64,000 nt of DNA from Bilifractor sp002394235 (GTDB taxonomy: Bacteria; Bacillota; Clostridia; Lachnospirales; Lachnospiraceae). Below, in pieces: positions 27,098-34,628 of this stretch (position 1 is the first letter of the stretch; every line of letters begins with the position of its first letter). The notes beneath the pieces are model-generated. The model was not told the origin of the DNA, did not search any database, and saw only the letters and a program-made list of their open reading frames with translations. The position numbers and the translations under genes are program-made. The stretch is from positions 100,962 through 164,961 of the forward strand of contig NZ_JBQKGJ010000004.1 of the NCBI RefSeq assembly GCF_052118845.1. The letters run 5' to 3'.

Positions 27098-27877
27098 TCA
27101 GACGTCCGGAATCCGGATTTTTGAGATGCCGAACGGTCCTTCTGCCTGAATGGTGAGTGTTTTTACACCGAGAATAACTTCTTCCGATCCGGGAACAATC
27201 TCCTGTTTCTCGGCGTTTTCAAGCACAGTGGAGAGAAATTCTCTGGGAAGAGCTTTCGTCGTATGACTTCCGAGGTATGTATCAAAGGGGAGGTGAAGAG
27301 CCTTTTTCAGGGATTCCTGCAGAGCCTCCATGGAGTCATGATTATCCCAGAACATAAAGCAGTCGTCACTGAAAGAATCGCCCGAGAGGAGCAGCCGGTC
27401 CTCTTCCACGAGCAGCCCGATCTCACCTCTGGTATGTCCGGGAAAATGGTGAACAGAGACATGGACGCCGCCCAGATCAAAGCGTTCGTTGCCCTGCAGA
27501 GGATGGATGACGGTGCGTGGCGCGGCGATATAGGCGTCCTTCCGCTCCCTGGGTACGCCGTAGGACGCTGTATACTGGTAAAAGGTTGAGATCCTCTGTA
27601 TCCTGCTGCAGGCTCTTTCATAGGCTGGCTGGTCCGCCGGATGCATCCAGGCTTCGTCAAATTGCCAGTTTCCCTGCACGTGATCTGCATGGCCATGGGT
27701 ATTGATAACGATGTAAGGGGTATTTATATGAGCTTCGATAAAACCACGGTTGTCCCCAATCCCGTAGGCAGTATCTGAGATGATCGCGAGCTTGTCTCCG
27801 TGTATGATGCTGAAAAACGTGCCGTCTGTTTCCTGAATATGAAGAACATGTCTGCCTGCCTGATAGATTTCGTGCAT
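27098..27877 (-). CDS. MBL-fold metallo-hydrolase
   Basis: The 259-residue product has the metallo-beta-lactamase-fold metal motif HGHADHVQG, a downstream histidine in HHFPGHTRGEIGL, a metal aspartate in LLSGDSFSDDCF, and a last histidine in LGSHTTK. This is the glyoxalase-II-like hydrolase group; the substrate cannot be deduced. It appears monocistronic, with a ribosome site AAGGAGT before the ATG. Confidence 0.88.
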   Translation of the reverse strand: MHEIYQAGRHVLHIQETDGTFFSIIHGDKLAIISDTAYGIGDNRGFIEAHINTPYIVINTHGHADHVQGNWQFDEAWMHPADQPAYERACSRIQRISTFYQYTASYGVPRERKDAYIAAPRTVIHPLQGNERFDLGGVHVSVHHFPGHTRGEIGLLVEEDRLLLSGDSFSDDCFMFWDNHDSMEALQESLKKALHLPFDTYLGSHTTKALPREFLSTVLENAEKQEIVPGSEEVILGVKTLTIQAEGPFGISKIRIPDV

Positions 27878-27910
27878 ATCTCGTACTCCTTGTCTGCTTC
27901 AATACAGTTA

Positions 27911-28078
27911 ACTTTAAACTCCCAACATGAAAAGTGGGCGTATTTCTTGAAAACTCAACCGTTTAACCGGGAGAATGACTCATTTTCTGACCCTATTATA
28001 CCAAAGACAAAGGACTTATGCCTTTTTTATCGGCTAAACGATTGAGTTTTCAACTGAACTTTCCACGGTGGGAAGTTT
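27911..28078. repeat. Imperfect ~55-bp inverted repeat pair (MITE-like or structured RNA)
   Basis: The left arm (about 27911-27971) contains AAACTCCCA and GAAAACTCAACCGTTTA. The right arm (about 28033-28078) contains TAAACGATTGAGTTTTC and TGGGAAGTTT in inverted orientation, with one mismatch in the 17-bp core. The about 60-bp centre holds a minus-strand TATAAT box. It lies between the MBL hydrolase gene and an orphan frame, next to an IS-bearing region. Confidence 0.65.
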
Positions 28079-28148
28079 ATGTTTATAGTTCTCCATATCA
28101 TCAACGGGTCTGCCGGTCAGGTTCCGCTCTGTCAACAAACTGTGCGCA

Positions 28149-28490
28149 TTACCGTTTGTGTCTCCGCTTATAATCTTCACGGATTGGTGCAAGCAGCCCT
28201 TCCTTATCAAGGGCACATTCCATATCTGCTGCGGAAGGGGCGCTCCTGGCATAGCTGACCGCCTTTGACATGACTTCATAATTGAGTCTCGTACCGACCC
28301 CATCGTGTTCATACCGGACAGCACGGTTTGCCTTGATTCCAAATCTGCCGGCAACCTGGACAGCGTCGATATTTGCCCCCAGGAACAGGAACTCCAAAAG
28401 GCAGGGATCCGGTATCTGCACGGACCAGGCTCCGTGACTTTTTTCGGCGCGGTATTCTATAACCGGAGCTGAAAGAAATATTCTACCCAT
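28149..28490 (-). CDS. Hypothetical protein, possibly a gene remnant
   Basis: A 113-codon frame begins MGRIFLSAPVIEYRAEKSHG and ends KRRHKR. I do not recognise it. The middle (GRFGIKANRAVRYEHDGVGT) and basic C-terminus suggest a nucleic-acid or regulatory context, but no domain is evident. No ribosome site is visible before the ATG and the base composition is mixed, so it may be a fragment left by a mobile element. Confidence 0.4.
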   Translation of the reverse strand: MGRIFLSAPVIEYRAEKSHGAWSVQIPDPCLLEFLFLGANIDAVQVAGRFGIKANRAVRYEHDGVGTRLNYEVMSKAVSYARSAPSAADMECALDKEGLLAPIREDYKRRHKR

Positions 28491-28521
28491 AAGGTTATAG
28501 GCAGGTGAATCTTAATCCTCA

Positions 28522-28550
28522 TTGGATAAAACCGAAAATCATCCTATAAT
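28522..28550 (+). promoter_or_regulatory. Sigma-A promoter of the M20 amidohydrolase gene
   Basis: TTGGAT (28522-28527), 17-bp spacer, TATAAT (28545-28550), followed by a small CTCCTGTAAACAGGAG hairpin at 28580-28595 in the leader. Confidence 0.75.
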
Positions 28551-28689
28551 AATTAAAAAAGCCTTTTTCAACATACTTTCTCCTGTAAACAGGAGTACAT
28601 TTATCTGCTGTTTAGTAGATATAGGTACATTCTTTCTTCGGGAGAATCCAGCTTAAACGGTAATAAAAAACAAGATAGGGAAACATAAC

Positions 28690-29808
28690 ATGGATGACTT
28701 ATGGAAAACAATTACAGCTCTTAGACATAAACTGCATAAATATCCGGAATTATCGGGGCAGGAGTTTCAAACGAAAGAATGTCTGAAAAGCTTTATCTGT
28801 ATGAACACACATCTGAAAATCAGGGATAAAGGAACCTGGTTCTATGCCCTGTATGAACCAAAATTAAATAACGGAGCATCACCAATCGCCTTCCGCGCGG
28901 ATATGGATGCCCTTCCCATACCAGAAACTATTTCCCTGCCCTATGGATCGGCCAAACCCAATATCGCACATAAATGCGGGCACGACGGCCATTGTGCTGT
29001 ATTGGCAGCTGTGGCCGTACTTCTGGAACAGGATGCGGCTGTCCGCTGTCCTGTGTATCTGATTTTCCAGTCTGCGGAAGAAACCGGCCAAGGAGGAAAA
29101 ATCTGTGCTGATTTCGTAAGCGAGACAGGTATCAGTGAAGTATATGCTTTTCATAACCTGAGCGGTTATCCGGAAAATGCCGTGATGGTTCGTGACCGTC
29201 TGACGCAATGTGCCTCCAAAGGTCTGCTGGTGCAGTTTACCGGTGAAAGTGCTCATGCCGGAACTCCCGAAAATGGTCGCAACCCGGCTTCTGCACTTGG
29301 TTCTATGGCTCTCTATGCGGAAAAAATCAATAAAGAATCCTCTTCGTGCCTCTGCACAGTCGTCAGCATACAGGAAGGCAGCCGGGATTTTGGCATTTCT
29401 CCGGGACAAGGTGAAATTGCTTTTACACTGAGAGCAGAAGCAGATGATGTTCTGGAAAATATGGATCTCACTTTGCGCACACAGGCAGAAAAACTGGCAG
29501 ATCAGTATGGGCTGACAGTCTCGTTTGAAGAATTTGATCCCTTTCCCGCCACGATCAATCATCCCCGCTGCGCAGAGAAGATTCGCAGGGCAGCGGTGAA
29601 AGCCGGCTGCTCCTGCGTAAACATGAAGCAGCCATGGAGACCCTCGGAAGATTTCGGATGGTACACGAAAATCCGCCCCGGCGCTATGTTCTACGTCGGA
29701 AACGGCACCAACTGGCCTATGCCGCATCAGCCTGCGTATGATTTTAACGATCACATTCTGCCGACAGCCGCAACTGTTTTTCTGAAACTGGCTGAAAGCG
29801 AAACGTGA
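28690..29808 (+). CDS. M20 family amidohydrolase (hippurate hydrolase/aminoacylase type)
   Basis: This is a zinc-dependent amidohydrolase that removes acyl groups from N-acyl amino acids or related amides. The 372-residue product shows LRHKLHKYPELSGQEF, the metal and catalytic block FRADMDALPI with HKCGHDGHCAVL, the glutamate pair in FQSAEETGQGGK, AFHNLSGYPE, and the dimer-domain histidine in GESAHAGTPENGRNP. Length is slightly short but complete. The following small gene starts inside its stop codon (GTGA overlap), so it may be cotranscribed with the IS-associated genes. Confidence 0.9.
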   Translation: MDDLWKTITALRHKLHKYPELSGQEFQTKECLKSFICMNTHLKIRDKGTWFYALYEPKLNNGASPIAFRADMDALPIPETISLPYGSAKPNIAHKCGHDGHCAVLAAVAVLLEQDAAVRCPVYLIFQSAEETGQGGKICADFVSETGISEVYAFHNLSGYPENAVMVRDRLTQCASKGLLVQFTGESAHAGTPENGRNPASALGSMALYAEKINKESSSCLCTVVSIQEGSRDFGISPGQGEIAFTLRAEADDVLENMDLTLRTQAEKLADQYGLTVSFEEFDPFPATINHPRCAEKIRRAAVKAGCSCVNMKQPWRPSEDFGWYTKIRPGAMFYVGNGTNWPMPHQPAYDFNDHILPTAATVFLKLAESET

Positions 29809-30218
29809 AAGATGAAGTCATAAATAATAACGAGCCGTGGGAAAATCATCCTGCTTATGATACAACAGAAACAAGATTTTGTATTGTGGACGCCAATACG
29901 GGCGAAGTGCTTGATGACGCTCAAGGATATGGGTATAAGACAGCCCAAAAAGCATATGCTGGATACTCTTACAAGAACAGAGATAAGAGTAAAGATAATG
30001 AGCGTCTTGCCAAAAAGAAGCATATAAAAAATTGGATGAAACAAAATAAATCATTCGTAAAACTGATGGATGATTATGCCTTTGAAATGGCAAAAGGCAC
30101 TATGGCTCCTGATGATAAATTCGATGCAGAGTTTGTAAAAAATCTGCTGAAATCAGAAGGCTTAGAGCATGATTTTACAGCAAATGAACTTTTGAAAGCA
30201 TGGAGGAATTATAAATAA
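29805..30218 (+). CDS. Uncharacterised 137-residue protein linked to IS605-type genes
   Basis: The frame starts at GTG overlapping the TGA of the M20 gene and ends TAATG with the next gene. The product is hydrophilic. An N-terminal segment TRFCIVDANTGEVLDDAQGY is followed by GYKTAQKAYAGY, a lysine-rich middle (KKKHIKNWMKQNKSF) and a C-terminal FVKNLLKSEGLEHDFTANEL. I do not recognise the family. Its coupling to the transposase genes suggests an accessory or cargo role in the element. Confidence 0.6.
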   Translation: MKDEVINNNEPWENHPAYDTTETRFCIVDANTGEVLDDAQGYGYKTAQKAYAGYSYKNRDKSKDNERLAKKKHIKNWMKQNKSFVKLMDDYAFEMAKGTMAPDDKFDAEFVKNLLKSEGLEHDFTANELLKAWRNYK

Positions 30219-30415
30219 TGGCACGTTCTAAAAGTAATAACGTACAAATCAATATTTCTATCCCGTCTGAATGGAAGACCCAGCTTGAGAACCTTGCACG
30301 CATCTATTCTGTCGAGGAAGGTGAAACCATTACATTTCTTGACCTGATGCGCAGAGGGATTCAGGAAAAATATCAATTAGGAGAAAAAGACAATGAGCGA
30401 GGAACAATATCATAG
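30218..30415 (+). CDS. Small ribbon-helix-helix-like protein of the IS605-type element
   Basis: The 65-residue product (MARSKSNNVQINISIPSEWK...) looks like a short DNA-binding protein of the ribbon-helix-helix kind: a beta strand NVQINISIPSEW, then a helix QLENLARIYSVEEG, then ITFLDLMRRGIQEK. Its ATG overlaps the previous stop (TAATG) and its end overlaps the tnpA start by 23 bp. It may regulate transposase expression. This is an inference from size and context. Confidence 0.55.
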   Translation: MARSKSNNVQINISIPSEWKTQLENLARIYSVEEGETITFLDLMRRGIQEKYQLGEKDNERGTIS

Positions 30416-30806
30416 TGCTTCGCATTGTAAATATCTGACGCAGTATCATATCATCTGGTGCCCTAAGTTCAGATTTTCTGTCTTGTAGAAAGGTGCTGAC
30501 GATAAACTAAAAAACATCCTTGCTGACATCTGCAATCAATACAGATATGAAATCAAAGCATTGGAAGTGATGCCAGACCATATACATATATTCGTGGATT
30601 GCTCGCAGACAGTTGCTCCCTGTGATATAGTAAGGACGCTTAAAAGTATCAGCGCTATTGAAATGTTTAAGGTTTTCCCGCAGTTGAAACAGTTTTACTC
30701 CCGTTGTGGAGTATTATGGTCAAGGGGATATTTTGTATCAACGTCAGGACATATAAGCGAAGCTACAGTTAAGAAATATATCGAGGAACAGAAAATTCAT
30801 GACTGA
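30393..30806 (+). pseudogene. tnpA: TnpA, IS200/IS605 Y1 transposase interrupted by an in-frame TAG
   Basis: From ATG 30393 (AGGAG 8 nt before) the frame reads through to TGA at 30804-30806 except for a TAG at 30486-30488, codon 32. The protein has the Y1 HUH transposase features: HCKYLTQYHIIWCPKFRF at the start, the HUH motif PDHIHIFVD, and the catalytic-tyrosine helix VKKYIEEQ at the end. The stop falls before the catalytic motif, so without suppression or restart there is no active enzyme. A single base change (for example from AAG or GAG) explains it. Confidence 0.88.
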
Positions 30807-32406
30807 AGAAGATAGGAAAATATTGAAGCAATTTCATAAACTTTCCGACAGGCATATCCTTGTTGCTGAAACTGATATGCCATATTCTGATGTCGTGAAG
30901 GTAGTTACTCTTTCTGATAAGATACGCAAAGCAGGCAATGAACTTGTCGGGCTTATGAGAAAGAATTATGACCAGCTCCTGCGTACGAAAAGATACCGTA
31001 AACTGCTTAAATTATATGGCAATACTCAAGACAAAGATAAACGTAGGGTTTTGGCAAAACAGCTTAATAAAATGCAGTCTGAATATAACGTCACATGGGA
31101 TTTTTGCAGAAAGTCCATGATTCCGATAGGCAAGAAATATGGTATAGATGCTATATTCGCCCTCACCAAAGCTGAGGATGTATGGCGTGGTATCGAAAAA
31201 TGCCTCTATGATAATGGCAAAACAATACATTTTTCAAAATATGGAGATTTACCCTGCATCAGGGCAAAACAGATAAACCGTGGCATCTCAATGTCCGTTA
31301 AGGATAATAAACTGCAATTCAGGCTTGGTAAAACTATGTTTGGAATACAGGTAAATGACAGATTTCAACAGGATGAAGTAGCTGCCGTTTTATCTTATCT
31401 TGCCGAACCAGAGAACATAAATAATAAAGCTGTTAATACACTTATCGAAGATGCCTGCTGCATAGACACATACAGACCATGCTATGCTACTCTCGTGCCT
31501 AAGCTGATAAGAGGTAAATACAGACTATATCTACATCTAACCATCGAAGGAAAAGCGATGCCTAAATATGACAAGTACGGCAATCCCCGTCACATATACG
31601 GCAAAGGTACGATAGGCGCTGATATCGGAACGCAGACGGTTGCATATACATCAGATACCGAGGTTGGCTTAAAAAATCTTTCGGAGCGTGGTAACAGTAT
31701 CCAGACATCCGAAAGAAAGGAACGGCTCCTTTACCGCGCCATGGAGAGGTCAAGGCGGGCAGCGAATCCACAGAATTATAATGATGATGGCACTATTAAG
31801 AAAGGTCGTAAGACCTGGAAATATTCAAATCATTATAAGAAGCTGAAATCTAAACATGCTGAATTGTGCCGTATCAATGCAGTAAACAGGCAGCTCGCAA
31901 TAAATGAGGATTCTAACCATTTGCGAAGTCTCGGAGACATATTTGTGACAGAGCCTAAAAATGCAGGCAAGCTGATGAAACGAACTAAAGAAACTACCAT
32001 TAATAACAAAGGAAAGTTCAATAAGAAAAAGCGTTTCGGTAAATCCATAAAGAACCGCTGCCCCTCTGGATTTCAGACTACAGTAGAAAAGAAGTTTAAG
32101 GTCACAGGTGGTACATATATAGAAGTTCCGAACAATTACAGAGCAAGCCAGTACGACCATACGGCTGATGATTACATTAAAAAGAAATTGTCTGACAGGC
32201 TGTATAAACTTCGTGATGGTACTGAAGTACAAAGAGACTGGTATTCATCATATCTGCTTTACTGCTACGATTATAGAACACAGAACATAGATAAAGAAAA
32301 ATGTATTACAGAATTTAAGGCTCAATACAACAAAGAAAAAGCCCTAATCACATGGATTAAGGCTAATAAAATCAAGATACTGAATAGCGGAATTAAAGTA
32401 GCTTAA
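30799..32406 (+). CDS. tnpB: TnpB-like RuvC nuclease of the IS605 type, without a recognisable zinc finger
   Basis: TnpB is an RNA-guided DNA nuclease ancestral to Cas12. The 535-residue product has RuvC-I in GTIGADIGTQTVAY, RuvC-II in LGDIFVTEPKNAGKL and a RuvC-III-like QRDWYSSYLLYC, so the acidic triad appears kept. The Cys4 zinc finger expected between II and III is missing: the segment reads YRASQYDHTADDYIKKKLSD with no CxxC pair. The N-terminal part is long and basic (compare about 370-420 residues in usual TnpB). Its ATG overlaps the tnpA stop by 8 bp. It may represent a divergent TnpB branch. Confidence 0.82.
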   Translation: MTEEDRKILKQFHKLSDRHILVAETDMPYSDVVKVVTLSDKIRKAGNELVGLMRKNYDQLLRTKRYRKLLKLYGNTQDKDKRRVLAKQLNKMQSEYNVTWDFCRKSMIPIGKKYGIDAIFALTKAEDVWRGIEKCLYDNGKTIHFSKYGDLPCIRAKQINRGISMSVKDNKLQFRLGKTMFGIQVNDRFQQDEVAAVLSYLAEPENINNKAVNTLIEDACCIDTYRPCYATLVPKLIRGKYRLYLHLTIEGKAMPKYDKYGNPRHIYGKGTIGADIGTQTVAYTSDTEVGLKNLSERGNSIQTSERKERLLYRAMERSRRAANPQNYNDDGTIKKGRKTWKYSNHYKKLKSKHAELCRINAVNRQLAINEDSNHLRSLGDIFVTEPKNAGKLMKRTKETTINNKGKFNKKKRFGKSIKNRCPSGFQTTVEKKFKVTGGTYIEVPNNYRASQYDHTADDYIKKKLSDRLYKLRDGTEVQRDWYSSYLLYCYDYRTQNIDKEKCITEFKAQYNKEKALITWIKANKIKILNSGIKVA

Positions 32407-32578
32407 CAATTCAATATCAGGGAGATTGACTGTACTTCCTTGCTGAAAAGCAGAAATTTACCGCTAATGTGGTCGTTGGACTGCTTGGTAATGAAAGTCC
32501 TGATTCAAACAGATTTACACTTGTAACTCCAAGGCCTGAAAATGGTGTACGATTACAAGCTAAACTTGGCAACCAGAA

Positions 32579-32599
32579 CCCCACGGGCTTGCCCGTGGG
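32579..32599 (+). other. IS605-type right-end hairpin
   Basis: CCCACGGGC and GCCCGTGGG form a perfect 9-bp stem with a TT loop 172 bp after the tnpB stop. In TnpB systems the transcript ending here supplies the guide RNA, so 32407-32606 is the likely omega-RNA region; the guide would be read from sequence just past about 32606. Confidence 0.75.
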
Positions 32600-32603
32600 A
32601 GCA

Positions 32604-32758
32604 GTCAGGATACACTGCAGGTATCTGATTATTCAAAGTTTAATATGGGCAGCTTTGATGAGGCCAAAAAGAAATTATCACATGAAAAGAATTTCCCTGT
32701 GGACCTGAAAAATGCATATCAGATTGGACAGAAGCTCAGTTCAGAAACAATAGATTGA
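32604..32758 (+). pseudogene. C-terminal remnant of an interrupted host gene
   Basis: Directly after the element end a frame without a start codon runs about 50 codons (DTLQVSDYSKFNMGSFDEAK, then NFPVDLKNAYQIGQKLSSET) to TGA at 32756-32758. It has the composition of a real protein end and is in the orientation of the element. I cannot name the family. No matching N-terminal half lies at the other side of the element. Confidence 0.5.
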
Positions 32759-32787
32759 CATTTTGTGTGCACTTTCTGAATGGATTG

Positions 32788-32796
32788 TGTTATAAT
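32788..32796 (+). promoter_or_regulatory. Extended -10 promoter of the thiW-thiM operon
   Basis: TGTTATAAT gives an extended -10 box about 40 bp before the TPP aptamer. The -35 region is weak. Confidence 0.6.
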
Positions 32797-32835
32797 AGCA
32801 CCGTTAAAGCAGAACGCTTTAGAAAAATCAAGAGA

Positions 32836-32934
32836 AACAGACTGGGGAGCCCGATGCATCGGGCTGAGAGGACGGATTTCAGCTGTCGACCCATTAACCT
32901 GATTTGGATAATGCCAACGTAGGGAGCATCGCTG
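32836..32934 (+). promoter_or_regulatory. TPP riboswitch upstream of thiW
   Basis: All THI blocks are present in order: GGGGAGCCC, CGGGCTGAGAGGACGG, GACCCATTAACCTGATTTGG, ATAATGCCAACGTAGGGAG. A terminator hairpin follows at 32953, so the operon should be shut off by thiamine pyrophosphate. Confidence 0.97.
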
Positions 32935-32952
32935 TGATCATGCGTAATTATG

Positions 32953-32981
32953 CAGACTGTCGTTTGGCAGTCTGTTTTTTT
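32953..32981 (+). terminator. Riboswitch-controlled terminator of thiW operon
   Basis: CAGACTG pairs with CAGTCTG, followed by seven T residues. Confidence 0.85.
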
Positions 32982-33033
32982 ATGCGAGCGTCGCGATAGC
33001 GAGATAAAACTCGCACAGCGTGTTTTATCTCGT
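32982..33033 (-). repeat. Family B repeat, shortened copy 4
   Basis: Reverse orientation. It keeps the GCGAGCGTCGCGATAGCGAG block and the ATAAAACTCGC/GTGTTTTAT palindrome of family B but lacks about 40 bp of the central part. It begins at the last T of the riboswitch terminator. Confidence 0.8.
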
Positions 33034-33111
33034 TTCGCGTCCGGACCGGTGATCATAGTGACAATCAGCCGGCGCGTCATCAATTTCTTTAAATCTTAAA
33101 AAGGAAGGGAT

Positions 33112-33699
33112 ATGATCATGAAAAACAAATGGAACACAACCACGGTTTCTGCAAAGAATGCAGCTTCTGCTGCTGCCTCGCTTCCGGAAGGGTCACGGGC
33201 AGGAAAGCTGTCTCTGAAGAAAATGGTATTTACCGCGATGCTCGCGTGTCTCGGATTTGTGCTGAATACCTTTGTATGGTTTCCGCACATGGCTCCGTTT
33301 CAGCACTTCTGCAACGTTATGGGGGCGGTTTTTCTGGGCCCGTGGTATAATTTCATCGCAGCTCTTCTGACGGGCTGCATGCGGGTGGCTCTGGTCGGCT
33401 GTGATTTTCAGGCTGTGATCGGCGCGATTTTTGGTGCCCTGCTTTCCGGTATTCTGTATAGAAAAACGCATAAGCTCTGGGCAGCATGGGTCGGAGAAGT
33501 CATCGGAACCGGATTCATCAGCGCGGTACTGGCAAGCGTGATTTTCAATCTGGCACTTCACATTAAATACGCGATTTTTTATCTTATCCCCTACTACGGC
33601 CCAGCATCTGCGATGGGGGCAACCCTCGCCATTGCGGTTCTCCTGGTGCTGAAGCGATCCAAGGCGCTGCCGAAGATGCAGGCGCAGCTGAACAAATGA
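33112..33699 (+). CDS. thiW: ThiW, substrate-binding membrane subunit of an ECF thiamine-precursor transporter
   Basis: ThiW is a small S-component thought to bind the thiazole precursor and dock on a shared ECF energy module. The 195-residue product has a hydrophilic N-terminus (about 40 residues), then about five to six helices with motifs typical of ThiW: FVWFPHMAPFQHFCNVMGAV, LGPWYNFIAALLTGCMR, FGALLSGILYRKT and GEVIGTGFISAVLAS. TPP riboswitch control and the neighbouring thiM support the assignment. Starts at 33112 or 33118 are both possible (GGAAGGG upstream). Confidence 0.92.
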   Translation: MIMKNKWNTTTVSAKNAASAAASLPEGSRAGKLSLKKMVFTAMLACLGFVLNTFVWFPHMAPFQHFCNVMGAVFLGPWYNFIAALLTGCMRVALVGCDFQAVIGAIFGALLSGILYRKTHKLWAAWVGEVIGTGFISAVLASVIFNLALHIKYAIFYLIPYYGPASAMGATLAIAVLLVLKRSKALPKMQAQLNK

Positions 33700-33767
33700 A
33701 AAATTTTCCGCGGCCGGGAAGTCCACTGAAAAAATGATGAAGCATTTTATGGAAGGAATCATAACAG

Positions 33768-34628
33768 ATGGAGTATGGAGAATCTCTTCGAAAAGTGCAG
33801 GAAACGAAGCCTGCGGTGCAGTGTATCACAAATTTTGTCACGGTCAATGACTGCGCGAATATCATTCTTGCGGCAGGAGGAACACCGGCGATGACGATGG
33901 ATGTTCGCGAGGTCCGCGAGGGAGTGGAGGGAATGAATGCCCTTGTCTGCAATCTCGGAGCGATTGAATCGGTAGACAGCATGATCATTGCCGGACAGCA
34001 TGCGAATGAGCTGGGAATCCCGGTTGTTCTGGATCCGGTCGCTGCCGGCAGCACAACGCTGCGGCGGTACAGCATCCGGGAGCTTCTGGAGACGGTCCAT
34101 TTTACCGCAATCCGGGGAAATGCCTCTGAGATCCGTGCGATTGAGACAGGAGGCCTTGAGGCGAAAACCGGGAGGGGCGTGGATGTCAGCGCGGAGGATG
34201 AGATTACCGCAGATAATCTCGAGAAGAGTATTGTGATGGCCGAAAAACTGGCTCTGCGGATCCGAAGCGTCATAGCCGTATCCGGAGAGACAGATATCGT
34301 GACTGACGGAGAACAGACAGTGATTCTCCATAATGGGTGCGCAACGATGGCACGGATTACCGGAAGCGGATGCATGCTTACTTCGCTGATCGGAGCGTTC
34401 TGCGGTGCCGACAGAGAGAATTCCTTCCGCGCTGTCGTGAGTGCAATGACGGTGATGGGCCTTGCGGGAGAGATCGCGGAACAGAAGCGTCTGGAGAAGG
34501 GAACCGGAAACGCCACCTTCCGCACAGATCTGATCGATGCCGTCTTCAATATGACTCCGGAGAAGGTGGATCAGGGCATCCGGTGTCAGGAGGAACAGAG
34601 AAATGCGGAAAAAGTACGCGATTTTTGA
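33768..34628 (+). CDS. thiM: Hydroxyethylthiazole kinase ThiM
   Basis: ThiM phosphorylates hydroxyethylthiazole for thiamine salvage. The 286-residue product shows the ribokinase-like family blocks KPAVQCITNFVTVNDCANII, the NLGAIESVDSMIIAGQHANE segment, PVVLDPVAAGSTTLRR, IRGNASEI, and the anion-hole and catalytic motif ARITGSGCMLTSLIGAF. It follows thiW in the TPP-regulated operon, so thiazole uptake and activation are coupled. It overlaps the next gene by 26 bp. Confidence 0.96.
   Translation: MEYGESLRKVQETKPAVQCITNFVTVNDCANIILAAGGTPAMTMDVREVREGVEGMNALVCNLGAIESVDSMIIAGQHANELGIPVVLDPVAAGSTTLRRYSIRELLETVHFTAIRGNASEIRAIETGGLEAKTGRGVDVSAEDEITADNLEKSIVMAEKLALRIRSVIAVSGETDIVTDGEQTVILHNGCATMARITGSGCMLTSLIGAFCGADRENSFRAVVSAMTVMGLAGEIAEQKRLEKGTGNATFRTDLIDAVFNMTPEKVDQGIRCQEEQRNAEKVRDF

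Larger units (their letters stand above)
29805..32606 (+). mobile_element. IS200/IS605-type element with two extra small genes
   Basis: Four consecutive frames (137 aa, 65 aa, TnpA, TnpB) overlap by 1 to 23 bp. They are followed by a right-end hairpin CCCACGGGC-TT-GCCCGTGGG typical of this family. The right boundary is near 32606. The left boundary is not visible, because the first small gene abuts the M20 gene directly. The region is more AT-rich than its surroundings. Confidence 0.7.
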
